Source: Nelumbo lutea (taxonomy: Eukaryota > Streptophyta > Magnoliopsida > Proteales > Nelumbonaceae). From it: a stretch of DNA of 64,000 nucleotides. Every line of letters begins with the position of its first letter. Position 1 is the first letter of the stretch. The notes under the pieces were generated by a model. It ran no database searches and was not told the origin of the DNA. It saw nothing but the letters and a program-made list of their open reading frames with translations. The stretch lies in assembly GCA_022828595.1 (NCBI GenBank), contig JAKGHH010000006.1, positions 13,264,499-13,328,498 on the forward strand, written 5' to 3'. This document shows positions 1 to 11,975 of this stretch, in pieces. A program made the position numbers and the translations under genes.

Positions 1-390
1 GGAGTCAGGATGTGCTTCCCAGCTGATGTGAATGGATTCATGGGTGCATGGTATCTAAGGGATTTAAGCAAGGAGCATTATCCCTGCAGCGGTATTATGG
101 GCAGTGTGGTTTGAAAGAATAGCAGAATATTGAAGGGGAGACAGTTCAAAAGAAGAGGTCCTCAGAAAAGTGTTGGGCATCGAGTTTTCTTGGTTGGAAA
201 ATCACTCTTTGTTCAAAAAGAGACATTTTTTATCAGGACTTTCTTATTGAAAGGAATTTATAAGAATATTTTTGGCTGTATTAGGGCTTATTGCAACTTT
301 AAGTTGGTCAGATCAGTTTCCCTTGTACAGAATCTCATTGTACAGGGTCTAGATCTTTTGATTGGAGATCAGTACATGATTTTTTTTTTT
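1..390 (+). pseudogene. LINE ORF2 C-terminal relic
   Basis: Bases 89-118 read AVLWAVWFER, the tryptophan-rich motif that closes the zf-RVT region of plant LINE ORF2 proteins. The frame breaks soon after by an indel and stops. The stretch ends in a T-rich run near 379-390. It lies in intron 5 of the SH3P-like gene, antisense to it. Only the short motif is recognisable, so the extent is a guess. Confidence 0.4.
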
Positions 391-493
391 TGACTTGCAA
401 TCAATATTCAATACATGAAAATCAAAGGATACTACTAGCAAGGCAGAATATGGCTTAAGACAACACATATTTATCAGACATATCCAATGCAAC

Positions 494-595
494 CTGAGCT
501 TCAGCTTCTTGTCGCATTCTATCATATCGTTGAGCAAGATGCCGAGCATCCTCCAGTGGAGCACCCATTACCATTGCCCTTAATGGTTCTGCAAC
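494..595 (-). CDS. SH3P: SH3P-like exon 5
   Basis: 34 codons from VAEPLRAMV to RMRQEAEAQ, following exon 4 directly in the known family order. Acceptor TCCAG at 600-596, donor GTTGC at 493. The following exons are outside the window. Confidence 0.9.
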
Positions 596-3500
596 CTGGA
601 ATTATATAACAGTTGAACATGAGACATTTTTAGAAATTGAGAATAGCACAAAGGCAGGGAAGTTGAAAATTCAAATGGAATATGATACAATCTAGAAGTG
701 AATGAACTGAAAGTAATTAATCATATAACAACGGAGCATAGAACAAACCACAAAAGTAAGATACATGACACAGTGAGGCACACATCCTTCAGATCTCCAT
801 TTCTCCATATCAAAAGTTCATCAAGTAGAGTACCAGAAGAATCACCAGGTACTTGTGTTTCTTCAGGGGCACCTAGGGAAAAACTCATTGGACTTTTATC
901 CTTTTGCATATGTTAGGAGGTTTAGGAGGAAAGAATTTGAGAATTTTAATGGGATAAACGTTCAATCAGGTATATTATCCAAACATAAGCTCATTTATAC
1001 TTGACTGGGTTTTGAACTTACATGATTTTGAGAGTTTAGAAAGGTTATCTTAGGGAGTGGATTTAGACTATTTTGTATATCGTGGATAATATCACATAGA
1101 ACCTATCTTTTTCATACAGTGTTATCCTAATATATCACACTCGTGCATTTACTTTGTTTCTTTCTTGAGGTACAACCATGGAGTGTCGTATCACTAGAGC
1201 TTCATCGTCAAAGTCCCCTTCCAAGTTCTCTTCCTCTAATGCATTAGCTTCAGTAGTTTCAGCCACTTGTCCATCCTCAACATGGCCTATATCATCTTGT
1301 TGTTCATCAATGACTTCACCAACCAAATGTGTTTGCCCATCAATCCTTCTCTTAGGACATTCATTGGAACGATGTCCCAACTCCATACACCTAAAACATC
1401 TAATAGTAGGCTGCCCTTGATTGCTCTTTGTTGCATTTGAGATCCCTTGGACTCTAGGTCGTGTTTTGTTGATCACACGACTACTACCAGCCCCAACACT
1501 TCGACCTACTGATGAAGATGTACCTTGGACACCACTCAGTTTCCGCCTTGAGCTCCGACTCAATTGAACTTCAACCTTCAGAGCTAGCTGATATGCATCC
1601 TTTACCTTATACGAGCAATGCAAGTTGACTTGATCTTGTATTGACAACCTTAAACCATTGATATACCTACAAACATTTTACTATTCAGTTTACCTTATAC
1701 GAGCAATGTAAGCTGACTTGATCTTGTATTGGCAACTTTAAACCATTGTTATATCTACAAACATTTTTCTGTTCAGTTTCAATCATTACTCCGAAGAATC
1801 AATTTATTAAACTCTTCTTTGTACTCCTTTACACTCTTTTCCCATTGCCTTAAATTCTACATCTTTTGGTGAAGAGTTTGGTCATAATTTGGAGGTAAGA
1901 ATTGTATTTCAGCTTCTCTTTCATTCTTCCCCAAAAACTAACATTTCTTTTCCCCTTCCTTTCTCTGTCCCTTTGATAACTTTTCCATCAATCCAAAGCT
2001 GTCCCACGCATTTTTGTTGTTACAAGATAAACTTTCCTTTCTTCATTCATTTCCTTCCAATCAAAATAATTTTCAATGTTGTCCAACCAATCTAGAAACT
2101 CTTCAATCTCCAACTCACCATCAAACTTGTTAGTATGAAGTTGAACACCATGACCATGATTGGATTGTAAAGCATGGATTATTCAATCTTCCCCTCGCCG
2201 GTTGTTATTCCTTTCATGCTGATCACCTTAAGGTTGTTCAATGTCTTCTTCATTTGATTCTTTACTAATGATGTCAGTGAGCTGTTAAACAACTCTAGGA
2301 GCTTGTCTTGTTCTCACCAGCCCCAAATCACTTGCCACATCATCATCCTTAGCAGCATTTTGAGCTACAAATTGAGCAAGATGCTCAATCTGTTCTTACA
2401 GTCCTCTTAAAGCATCTTAGAGAACTTCTATAGAGACATGTTGTGGTCTTTCTACCACCCCTACCACGTCCACCCCTTGCATCAATAATAATATGGAAAA
2501 ACACAACAAGGGGATGAACTTTCAAGAAAACCCAAAAAAAGAACTTGCTCTAATACCACTTCAAGTGGACAAAAAAACCAATTACATGTAGCACTTCAAG
2601 TGTACAACAATAAGCACAAGAAACGCTAAAACAACAAAACAAATTGGATTTTTAGGGATTTCAAACCTCAATTTGAAGTAGAACTCCTCTTGGAACAGTT
2701 CCACTACAGTAACAATGGCATCAAGCTGGCCTTCTGTGTGGGCACGCAGCAATAGAGGGATTGGAAGGTGCCAAAATGGGTTGACTCCTCAAAACCCAAG
2801 CTCCTAATACTTAAAAACCCTAACTGGGGCTGAGCTACAGCTCAAACAAGAGAGAAAGAACCAAAAGGCCCCTACAAAAAAACAGCACGCTTCTTTTTTA
2901 TAAGACTCAATGGCTTGCTCAAGAAGCCAATTAAAATATTCACACATAAGCCCCTAGAATGTTTTCCTTTCACAAACAACTCCTTAAGAGCAAAACTAAC
3001 TATAAACAAACCCCCAAAAGATAACTTTTGTTATAAAAAGACCCAAGAGACGAAAATCCAACAGGTATGCACCCAACTGCCCCTAATTAGAAACTGAATT
3101 ATAAAATGACGAAAATACCCCTGGACCCAAACTGTCAACAAAGCTACTCAAAAACAACAATTTGGGATCCTACTACAAAAAAAAAAACATACAAATACAG
3201 AATACATTCACATTTCTCTCTTTTTCTCCTTTTTTATGGACTCGTCAAAGCTAAACCAAGTTATATTATCCACTTAGGACAATGGGAATTCACCAAACTC
3301 TACCATAGTTTTAAACCCTGGTCTCTTCCATGTGGAAGATGATATCCATCTATTTAGATGGTTATTAATTTATTATTGGTAATATAAAAAAACAATGATC
3401 CTTAAGACTGAGATAATGAAAAGACTTGAGGACTTGTGATTTAACATTATATATGGCCCTAAAATTTGGAACAGAAGCACAAGATCTGTGTAATCAGGAC

Positions 3501-6500
3501 AGGGCCTAGACAAGTCTGCCAGGAAACCTGGGTCCTTCAGGTATGGGATGAACTTTGGGAACACTGAGGATGTGATCTTAATTGATATAAGACTATAGGA
3601 GTGGGATGGTGCTATGACCACACTTATTGGGTCTTTGTTACAAGGCATCAGATTATTTCTATCTTTGGTGCTGAGAGTGTTGTGGTTGGAGGTGATTACA
3701 TACAGTGATTAGTTGAATGCTGCACATTGCAAAAGGCCCATGCCATCTTTCCTACTTCATTGGAAAGTGATGTAGCACAATCCGATCACTCCTAGCTGGC
3801 ACTCGCGTGGCTCCTGAGATGTACCCAAAACGAGAGGAAGGAGGAAGAACTCCCGGGGGGTTCCCCGGCAGGAACGCTCCGATGCTTAAGTTAGTATTGC
3901 GTACAGGAAGCAAAGAGAGAACGAAGGCTGAGTGTTGGTTGTGCTAGTGATTTTCAGATGCCTTGTTCCTTGAGGGTAAGTTCCTTATAGCTGAATTCCG
4001 TTGCTCCCAGCCCTCTGACTTCTGACAGGGCAGGTATAACCGCCACTGTCAGTCTGCCACAGCCACTACAGGCAGGGCTGAGGTGGCACGCACGGGGCCG
4101 TCGTGCAGGGTACATGTCTGTCAGGTGTGGAATGCCTTCCTAAAGGTGGCAGGCGCGGCGAGGGGACATGCTTGCAATTCGCAGGTTTGTTAGGTACGGC
4201 GGTCGGACAGGAAGCCCTCCTATGGTATACCGAGCTGTTCTCCTGCGAATTGCCCTGAGTTGGGTCGTCCCTTAAGTGACGGGATGCCTGCAGCCGGTTA
4301 TGCCAAGCTAGCCTACCTAAGGTCTTTGTGCCTCGGGTCGTCCAAAGAAGGATCGGTGCGTTCTCGCTTGGGAGTGGCCCGAGGTCCATTGGGAGGAGCT
4401 CGGGTGTCAAAAGGGGTCAGGGTGCCCCGAACTCGGGACCCCCCGAAGTCCCTTCACCCCGGGAAGGAGGTGCGGGCGAGGCGGCTTTCGGCGAGTAGTT
4501 TACTTACCGAGTTGCCATGCTGAACTCGGTGGGAATTCCCCACCGAGTTGTGCTCTTGTCCGTTGTGTTGTCATGCTGAGTCACTGTTTGAGCTAGGTCA
4601 CGCCTACGTGTACCCGAGCTACGAGGTCGGGCCAAATCACCCTCCGTCAATTGCCCCCCACTGCCTGCGCTGGCGGCGGTGACCCAATGCGGGGAGGTCA
4701 TGACGCGCCGGGTGGATTTGGCATCGGTATTTGTGTTGCGTCGTCACGCATTCCGTCCAGCTATGCCAGTCTAGCGCCTGGCTCGACCGAAAAGAGATTC
4801 GGGTCGCGTCCGGGTTACGCGTGGACTTCACGCGACTTGGACTTCGCGGATGTCAAAAATGCGCTAAATCGTTTTCGCCTCGAAGAACCCGCGGTTGCGA
4901 CTATAAATAGGGGGTGCCTTGGCCATTTTCTCCACCACAAAGCCTTCATCGTTAGCGTTTGAGCTCGCGCCAGGGGTTTCTTAGCTCGGGTCCTTCAGTA
5001 CGTTCTGTTCTTCCAGTCCGGTTGCGTTTCTTTGGTGAATCCTCTCGAGCTTCCTTTTCCCTTCTAGTTCGCTTCTTTCTGTTAGTCCGATATGTCGTCT
5101 AGTGTAGATGATCTCATCGACGAGCCCGAGGTAGGTACCTCGGCTCAGGATGTCCCCCCTACTACCCATCCATCCGAAGTACGGGTGGCTTCAGGTCATT
5201 TGGCATATACCTCCCACCGAGGTCGAAAACCAGATCAGTTCGGGCCTTCCATAATGACCTTGGAGAGGCTTCAGGACCTCATATAGAGGTTCCGCCTCCC
5301 TAGCGAGTACTCATATAGTCTTCCCACCGGCAACTTCCCATGGGAGCACGGTCCCAACGAGATCGTGATCTTCAGGGAGCAACTGATAGTCGGGCTCAAA
5401 CTTCCACTTCACCCTTTAATCGTTGAGGTGTTGGTACACTTTAACATTACTCTGGACCAACTCCACCCAAACTCCATACAGAATGTGGTGGGGTCCATTT
5501 CTCTTTGTTTTGATTGTTCTCTTTCCATAGATTTAGATGTTCTTAGCACGATCTTGCTATAAAGAAGAGCGCTTCGGGCACTCTCCCCGAGCATAGGCGG
5601 TCTTACTACCTGTCCCCCCGCCTAAGTTTTAAACTCATGCACAAGCTCCCGAGCAAAGTCCCAGCTTGGAAGTGGGACTACTTCGTAGTTCGAAGCAGCA
5701 CGGGATGGCCCTTCCCCACCGATTGGAGGATAGCCATTCAAGATCCTGGTGTCATCCTGGACGGGAAGACCAAGAAGGAGCTCCAGTCACTAGCTAAGCT
5801 CGGGTTGCATTATAAAGACTTCACCTCTGAGGAGAAGCTCGTCCGAGCGGGCTTAAGTCCGGGTAGGTTTTTCCCACTTCGGCTTTTCTGCTCATATATT
5901 TGCTTCGAGTTACTGATGTCGTATTTCACCGCAGGTCCTATGGAGGCGGAAAAGATAGACAACCAGAGACTCTTCCACCAGATGAAGAGGAAGAAACACA
6001 TGGTAAAGAAGGCGCGCGTTGGGTCCCCGCCAGCTCCAGCCGAGCCTCGACTTCCGCAGACCTCTACCTCGGGGCCCGAGGTGGCAGCCGTGCCCGTCAT
6101 AGACTTGGAAGAGGGGGCTGTGCCCAAGGGGCCCGAGGTGGTGGTGGAGCCCGTTGCTAAGCCTACCCGACTTGCCAGGGAAAGCGTCACCGAGGCTAAC
6201 GCCGCTACTACCGGGGCTCATCCTGCTGAAGATGCTGCCGAGACCTCCGAGAGCTCCACTCACGATGTGGAGATGACGGCTTCCAGCTCGGAGGGTCAGG
6301 GGAGCCAATCCGTCCTGAACCCCAAGTGCAGCCTGAAGAAGAGTACGCTTGCTGCATACCCGGGGGAGGTCAGCGAGTGGGCCGAACTCACTCCTGGTCA
6401 GCTCGGCGCCCGAGCTGCCACTCATACTATGGTGGTGAGTTTCTCTTCTTTTTCTCTTTTTCCTCTTTTTTTTCCTTTTTTTTTTGTTGACTGGTTTCCC

Positions 6501-9500
6501 TTTCGCAGGTGAACACCGCCATTCGCGCCTTGACCCTCCAATCAGATTGGCACTTGAGGTGGGCTCTAGAGGCTGAGAAGTCATCTCGCGCAGCCCATAC
6601 TGAGTTGAGGGCAGCTCGTTGTCAGGTTCACCGCCTGGAGAGTGACGCCTTGGCTCAAAAGAGCTTCATCGAGATGTTAATGGCAGAGAAGGGGGAGCTG
6701 GCCCGAGACAAGGACAAGTTGAGGGCCGAGGTGAACGGCCTTAAGGTCGGTCAAGAGGCCTTAGGGCTCGAGGTGAGCGGCCTCAAGGCTGAGCGGGATG
6801 CCTTGAAGCTCGAGGTGCAAGGCCTCAAGGAGGCGAAGGGGAAGCTGGAGCATGAAGTGGGGTACCTCCAGGAGGACATAAGGGAGAAGACTGCAATCTT
6901 CGAAGGTGCTCTTGAGGAGGCCAAGACCCAAGCCGTCATTGACTACGTCAAGTCTTCGAGATTCGACGATGTGATGACGGAGGCCTACCGTAAGGGCTTC
7001 AAGCTCAGTCGATGGCTGATTAGGCACCTCTACCCCGAGCTAGACACGAGTGCCATCACTACTTCGCAGATCACTGACGACATCGTGCGTCAGTCAAAAC
7101 AGGACCCCAATTCCAAGGATAAAGGTCCCAAAGATGGAGCAGAGGACGCCGGTCCAGACAATGTCCCCGAGGGGGTCCCTGATAGAGGCGGCGAGTCCCC
7201 GAAGTAGTTTTCTCCTTATATTTGTAACTTAATCTTTTCTCTTTCTGAACTGTGAATGTACCATCATGGGCCTTCGAGCTCGGGTAAAAACTCTTGTACC
7301 TGAACTCTCCTTCTAATAAAATATAGTTTCTTTCGAGTATCTCTGAGTGCAAAAATACTTCTAAGTGTGAGCGGACTCCAAGATGGTCAATTTAATGTAT
7401 GGGTTACCTGAGCTGTCAAGCCACTGAGTTGGCGGTAAGGGTGACTGAGTGAAGTTGTGTTACTTCGTCGAGTAGCAAGGGTACATACACTGTAGGGTTC
7501 ACACCCGAGCTGTCTTTCCCTTAAAGGTTAGAGATAACCAGGTTTTTGTCAGTTTGCTATGCCGAAGTGGCAACTGGGGTTTTCTTGTGGCCCTTAGGCT
7601 TAAGAAGGGACCCGTAGTCTGTTCTTAGGTTTCACCCAGGCCAAAGTGGCGACTGAGGTCTTCTTGTGGCCCTTAGGCTTAGGGAGGGACCCGTAGTCCG
7701 CTCCTAGATTTCAACCAGGCCGAAGTGGCGACTGGGTCATATGTGCCGAGGTCATGTTAGCTCGGTATTCTGGCCCTTAGGCTTGGGGAATGGCTCGTGG
7801 CCTACTCGATTCTTACAAATAATATTGTCTTAGGTTGACAATATTCCATGCTCGAGGTATTTGTTTCCCTTCGAGGGTCTCGAGTTCATATGTTCCTTCC
7901 CCGAGGACTCGTTTTACTCGGTAAGGACCTTCCCAGTTAGACCCGAGCTTGCCAGCGCCGAGCTCAGGTACCATAACTTTACGAAGGACCAGGTCGCCAA
8001 CGCGAAGGTTCCGCTTCTTGACCCTGGCATTATAGTACCGAGCTACTCTCTACTGGTAGGCTACAGTCCTAATGTACGCGATGTCCCTTACTTCGTCGAG
8101 TAGATCGAGGTTGGTACGTAGCTCATCTTCGTTTGTCTGATCACTGTATTCTTCTAGTCGTAGTGTAGGTACTTCGATCTCTGCAAGGATCACTGCTTCG
8201 GTGTCGTAGGTGAGATTGAAGGGTGTTTCTCCCACGGCGGTCTTCTCCGTGGTTCGGTAGGCCCACAGGACATTGGGTAGTTCATCTGCCCACAATCCTT
8301 TAGCTCGGTCCAGCCGTGCCTTTAGTCCGCGGAGGATGGCTCTGTTCGTTACTTCTGCCTGACCGTTTGCTTGAGGGTGCGCAACTGAAGTAAAGTTCTG
8401 TTGGATCCCCATGTCTCGGCACCAATCTTGAAATTTGATGTCCTCGAACTGTTTGCCATTGTTGGAAATCAATACCCGAGGTAGTCCGAAGCGGCATACG
8501 ATGTTCTTCCAAAAGAAGTTTTGGACATTTCGGGCTGTGATCGTCACGAGGGGCTCGACTTCTACCCACTTGGTAAAATAGTCCACCGCCACTACTAAGA
8601 ACTTTCTTCCACCCATTGCTGGCGGGAATGGCCCGAGTAGATCGATGCCCCACTGCGCAAAGGGCCACGGGCTGGTGAGATACTTGAGGTCGGCAGCGGG
8701 TTGGTGGTGAATATTGGCATGTCTGGCATTTGTCACATTTCCTGACAAGCTCAATAGCGTCTGCCTTCATTGTTGGCCAATAGTACCCTTGTCGAAGTGC
8801 CTTTTGGGCGAGGGCCCTGCCCCCCAAGTGCCCGCCGCACAGACCCTCATGAATGTTGCGGAGTACGAGCTTGGCTTCGGTAGGTCGCAAGCAGCACAAG
8901 TAGGGGAGCGTGTAAGATCTCCGATATAATTGTTCGTCTATCATGACATATTTGGCTGCCTGGCGCTGCACCCTTCTAGCCGCATTGCGGTTTGCAAGGA
9001 GGGTCCCGTGTAGTAAGAAGCTCGTGAGCAGATCAATCCAGCTCGGCTCTGCTTGAACGACGGGAGCGACCTCCTTTGCCCCCCTGAGAATGCTAGGCCG
9101 AGACAGGTCCTCTATGTATACGGTTCTCATGGTGATGTCGCTGGTGCTGGCTAACTTGGACAGGGCGTCACTCTCAGCGTTATCTAACCTAGGGATTTGT
9201 CTGATAAAGTGTGACTGGAAGTTGAGCAAGGTCTTTCTGACTTTGGCTAAGTAGGCGATCATGGTTGGCTCGCGAGCTTCGTACTCGCCGGTGACTTGGT
9301 TGACCACAAGCTGGGAGTCACTGCAAATAACGATGTGCTTGGCTTTTACTTCTCTGGCTAAAGCTAGTCCAGCTATCAACGCCTCGTATTCTGCTTCATT
9401 GTTGGATGCCTCGAACTCGAAGCATAGCGCGTACTCTAGTTTTATGCCGCTTGGTCCGTGCAGAACTATTCTGGCACCGCTGCCCTGTTGGTTCGAGGAG

Positions 9501-11933
9501 CCATCTACGTGAAGGATCCAGGGCTCCTCATCCCAGCTCGCGATTGGCCGAGCTAGGAGAGGTGCCACACTGTCTACTACTTCACAGTATTCGGACTCGA
9601 CCGATCTGAGAGCTTCAGGCTCACCCGAGGTGGGAGCCTCGCGCTCAACCGGACTGGGAACTTTCGGAGCTGAATATGCATTCGGCTATGAAATCCGCTA
9701 AGGCTTGGGCCTTAATGGCAGTTCGTGGCTTGTACTGGAGGTCGTACTCGCTGAGTTCAATGGCCCACTTCGTCAACCGACTAGAGACCTCGGGCTTAAG
9801 CAAGACTTGCCTGAGAGGTTGGTCGGTAAGGACGATAACAGTATGAGCTTGGAAGACTTTACTAACATAATAGATGGGTCATTGGACACGATATGCAATT
9901 ATCAATGCGTATCAATGCGTATGCTAGCTTCTCCATCTCCAGGTATCTCGTTTCTGCTCCCTGCAATACTTTAATAACATAATAGATGGGTCGTTGGACA
10001 CGATCTACTTCCTTTATTAGTACCGAACTGACCACTTCGTCGCTCGCCGAGAGGTACAGTTCCAAAACGTCGCCCTCCTCGGGCCGGGTTAAGATCGGCA
10101 CACTAGCGAGGTAATTCTTGAGCTCGTCAAATGCGAGCTGATAGTCTCGGGTCCACTCGAACCCTTTGCTCTTGATTGCCTTAAAGAACAGCAAACAGCG
10201 GTCCGCCGATTTGGACATGAAGCGGCTCAGGGCGGCTATGCGGCCATTCAACCTCTGAACCTCCTTTAACTTAAGGGTGATCTCATGTCTAAGATGGCCT
10301 TAACCTTATCCGGGTTGGCTTCAATGTCGTGCCGGTTAACAATGTATCCCAGGAACTTACTTGAGGTCACACCGAACACACACTTGTTCAGATTTAATCT
10401 CATGTTAAACTTACGCAAAATTTCAAAAACAGAATGCAAGTCTTGTATTAATTCATGTGAGAATTGAGTTTTGACGACCATATCGTCTACATAGCATTCT
10501 ACTTTTCTGCCAATTAACAGCGCAAACAATTTATTTACAAGCCTTTGAAAGGTTGCCCCTGCGTTTTTCAACCTGAAGGGCATAACCTTGTAACAGTATA
10601 GGCCGAACTCCGTGATGAAGGCAGTCTTTTCTTCGTCTGTCGGGTCCATCTTGATCTAATTATAGCCCGAATAGGCATCCAAGAAACTTAGCAACTCATG
10701 CCCTGAGGTCGCGTCCACCAAACGGTCGATTCTGGGAAGCGGGAAGAAGTCTTTCGGGCAAGCCCGGTTCAAGTCGGTGTAGTCGACGCACATGCGCCAC
10801 TTGCCGCTGGCCTTCTTTACCAGGACGGGGTTGGCTACCTAGCTCGGGTAGTGGACTTCTCTTATGAAGTCCGCTGCGAGGAGCTTCTCGACTTCCTCGT
10901 CGATCGCTTTCCAACATTCCGGGGCTAGATTGCGTTTCTTTTGTCTAGCGGGCCTAACTACAGAATCAGTGTTTAGCTTGTGAGTTATGATTTCGGGGTC
11001 TATACCGGGCATTTCTGCCGCGGACAATGCAAAAATATCTAAATTTTGAAGTAAAAAACTTACCAGTTCGGATCGCAGGGGCTCCTAGACGAAAGCGCCG
11101 ATCTGAAGTGTTCGAGCTGGGTCTGCCGTTGAGGTCAGGACCGTGATTGTTTCTTCTGTGGGCGCAGCTCGCTCTTCGCCTTGCTCCGTGAGTCGTTCCA
11201 ATTCGAGGTCATCGACCACCTTGGTTTTCCCCTTTAGGGTGGCAACGTAGCACTTGCGGGACTCGAGTTGGTCGCCCCGCGCTACTCCCACACCGAAATC
11301 TGTTGGGAACTTCATAGCCAAGTTGTAAGTGGAGACCACCGCCCGTAGGACATTGGTGATCAGTCGACCTATTATGGCATTGTAGGGAGAGGGGGTCGCT
11401 ACCACTAGAAAGTTGTGTTCGAATCTGACCACACAAGGCCATGTGCCGATCTCTACAGGTACTGTTATTTTCCCAAGGGGGCGAACTTCCTCTCCGTTAG
11501 AGCCCACTAAAGGGGTGTCCGTAGGCCTCAGATCGCTCTCTACAACTGAAGCTAGTCAAACGCGGCTTTAAAGAGGATGTCGGCTGAGCTGCCTGAGTCC
11601 ACGAGTACGCACCTTACATCGAAGTCGTTGATCTTTAGCTTTATCACGAGTGCGTCATCATGGAGGTAGTGGACCCCTCGCGCATCGTCTTCTGTGAAGA
11701 AAATTGGATCTCCCTTCTTCGGCCGCTTTGGGGTGTTCTGCTCTTCCCGGGCAGCCTCACGAACTGACGTCCGAGCTGCTGCTGAGGTGCAACCCACAAC
11801 GATCGAACTCCCACTATCATGTGGATGGTCCCCCGAACTGGCCTCTCCTCCGGAGGCTGCTTTTGCGGTTGTTCGGCCGACCTACTGCTGGACTCCGAAG
11901 CGTCTCTACCATGCTCCCTTTGCCGACCTGTTC

Positions 11934-11975
<42 letters not shown>

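Larger units (their letters stand above)
5092..7207 (+). pseudogene. Tat-1 antisense gene (PF04195-like, coiled coil), broken
   Basis: Convergent to gag-pol. Exon 1 (5092-5862) starts MSSSVDDLIDEPE and holds a region with WEHGPNEIVIFREQL and LHPNSIQNVVGS, which resembles PF04195 (putative gypsy-type transposon domain). Intron 1 is 5863-5934 (GTAGGT...GCAG), exon 2 is 5935-6434, intron 2 is 6435-6508 (GTGAGT...GCAG) and exon 3 6509-7207 is a 232-codon coiled coil with heptad-like LKAE/LK repeats, ending at a stop in 7205-7207. The copy has a TAG at about 5284 and a frameshift near 5560. Extra ORFs of this sort are known in Tat-lineage elements; their function is unknown. Splicing is inferred from conserved sites in the copies, not from RNA. 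Confidence 0.75.

Noticed and set aside
721..909. Minus-strand 62-codon frame with GTLLDELLIW, faintly like the MAP65 N-terminus
   Set aside because: The similarity covers about ten residues and the conserved residues that follow in MAP65 are missing; too weak to name.
5910..6584. A 224-codon minus-strand frame opposite the Tat-1 antisense gene
   Set aside because: It overlaps exon 2 and both introns of the better supported plus-strand gene and has a low-complexity basic composition; a shadow frame.
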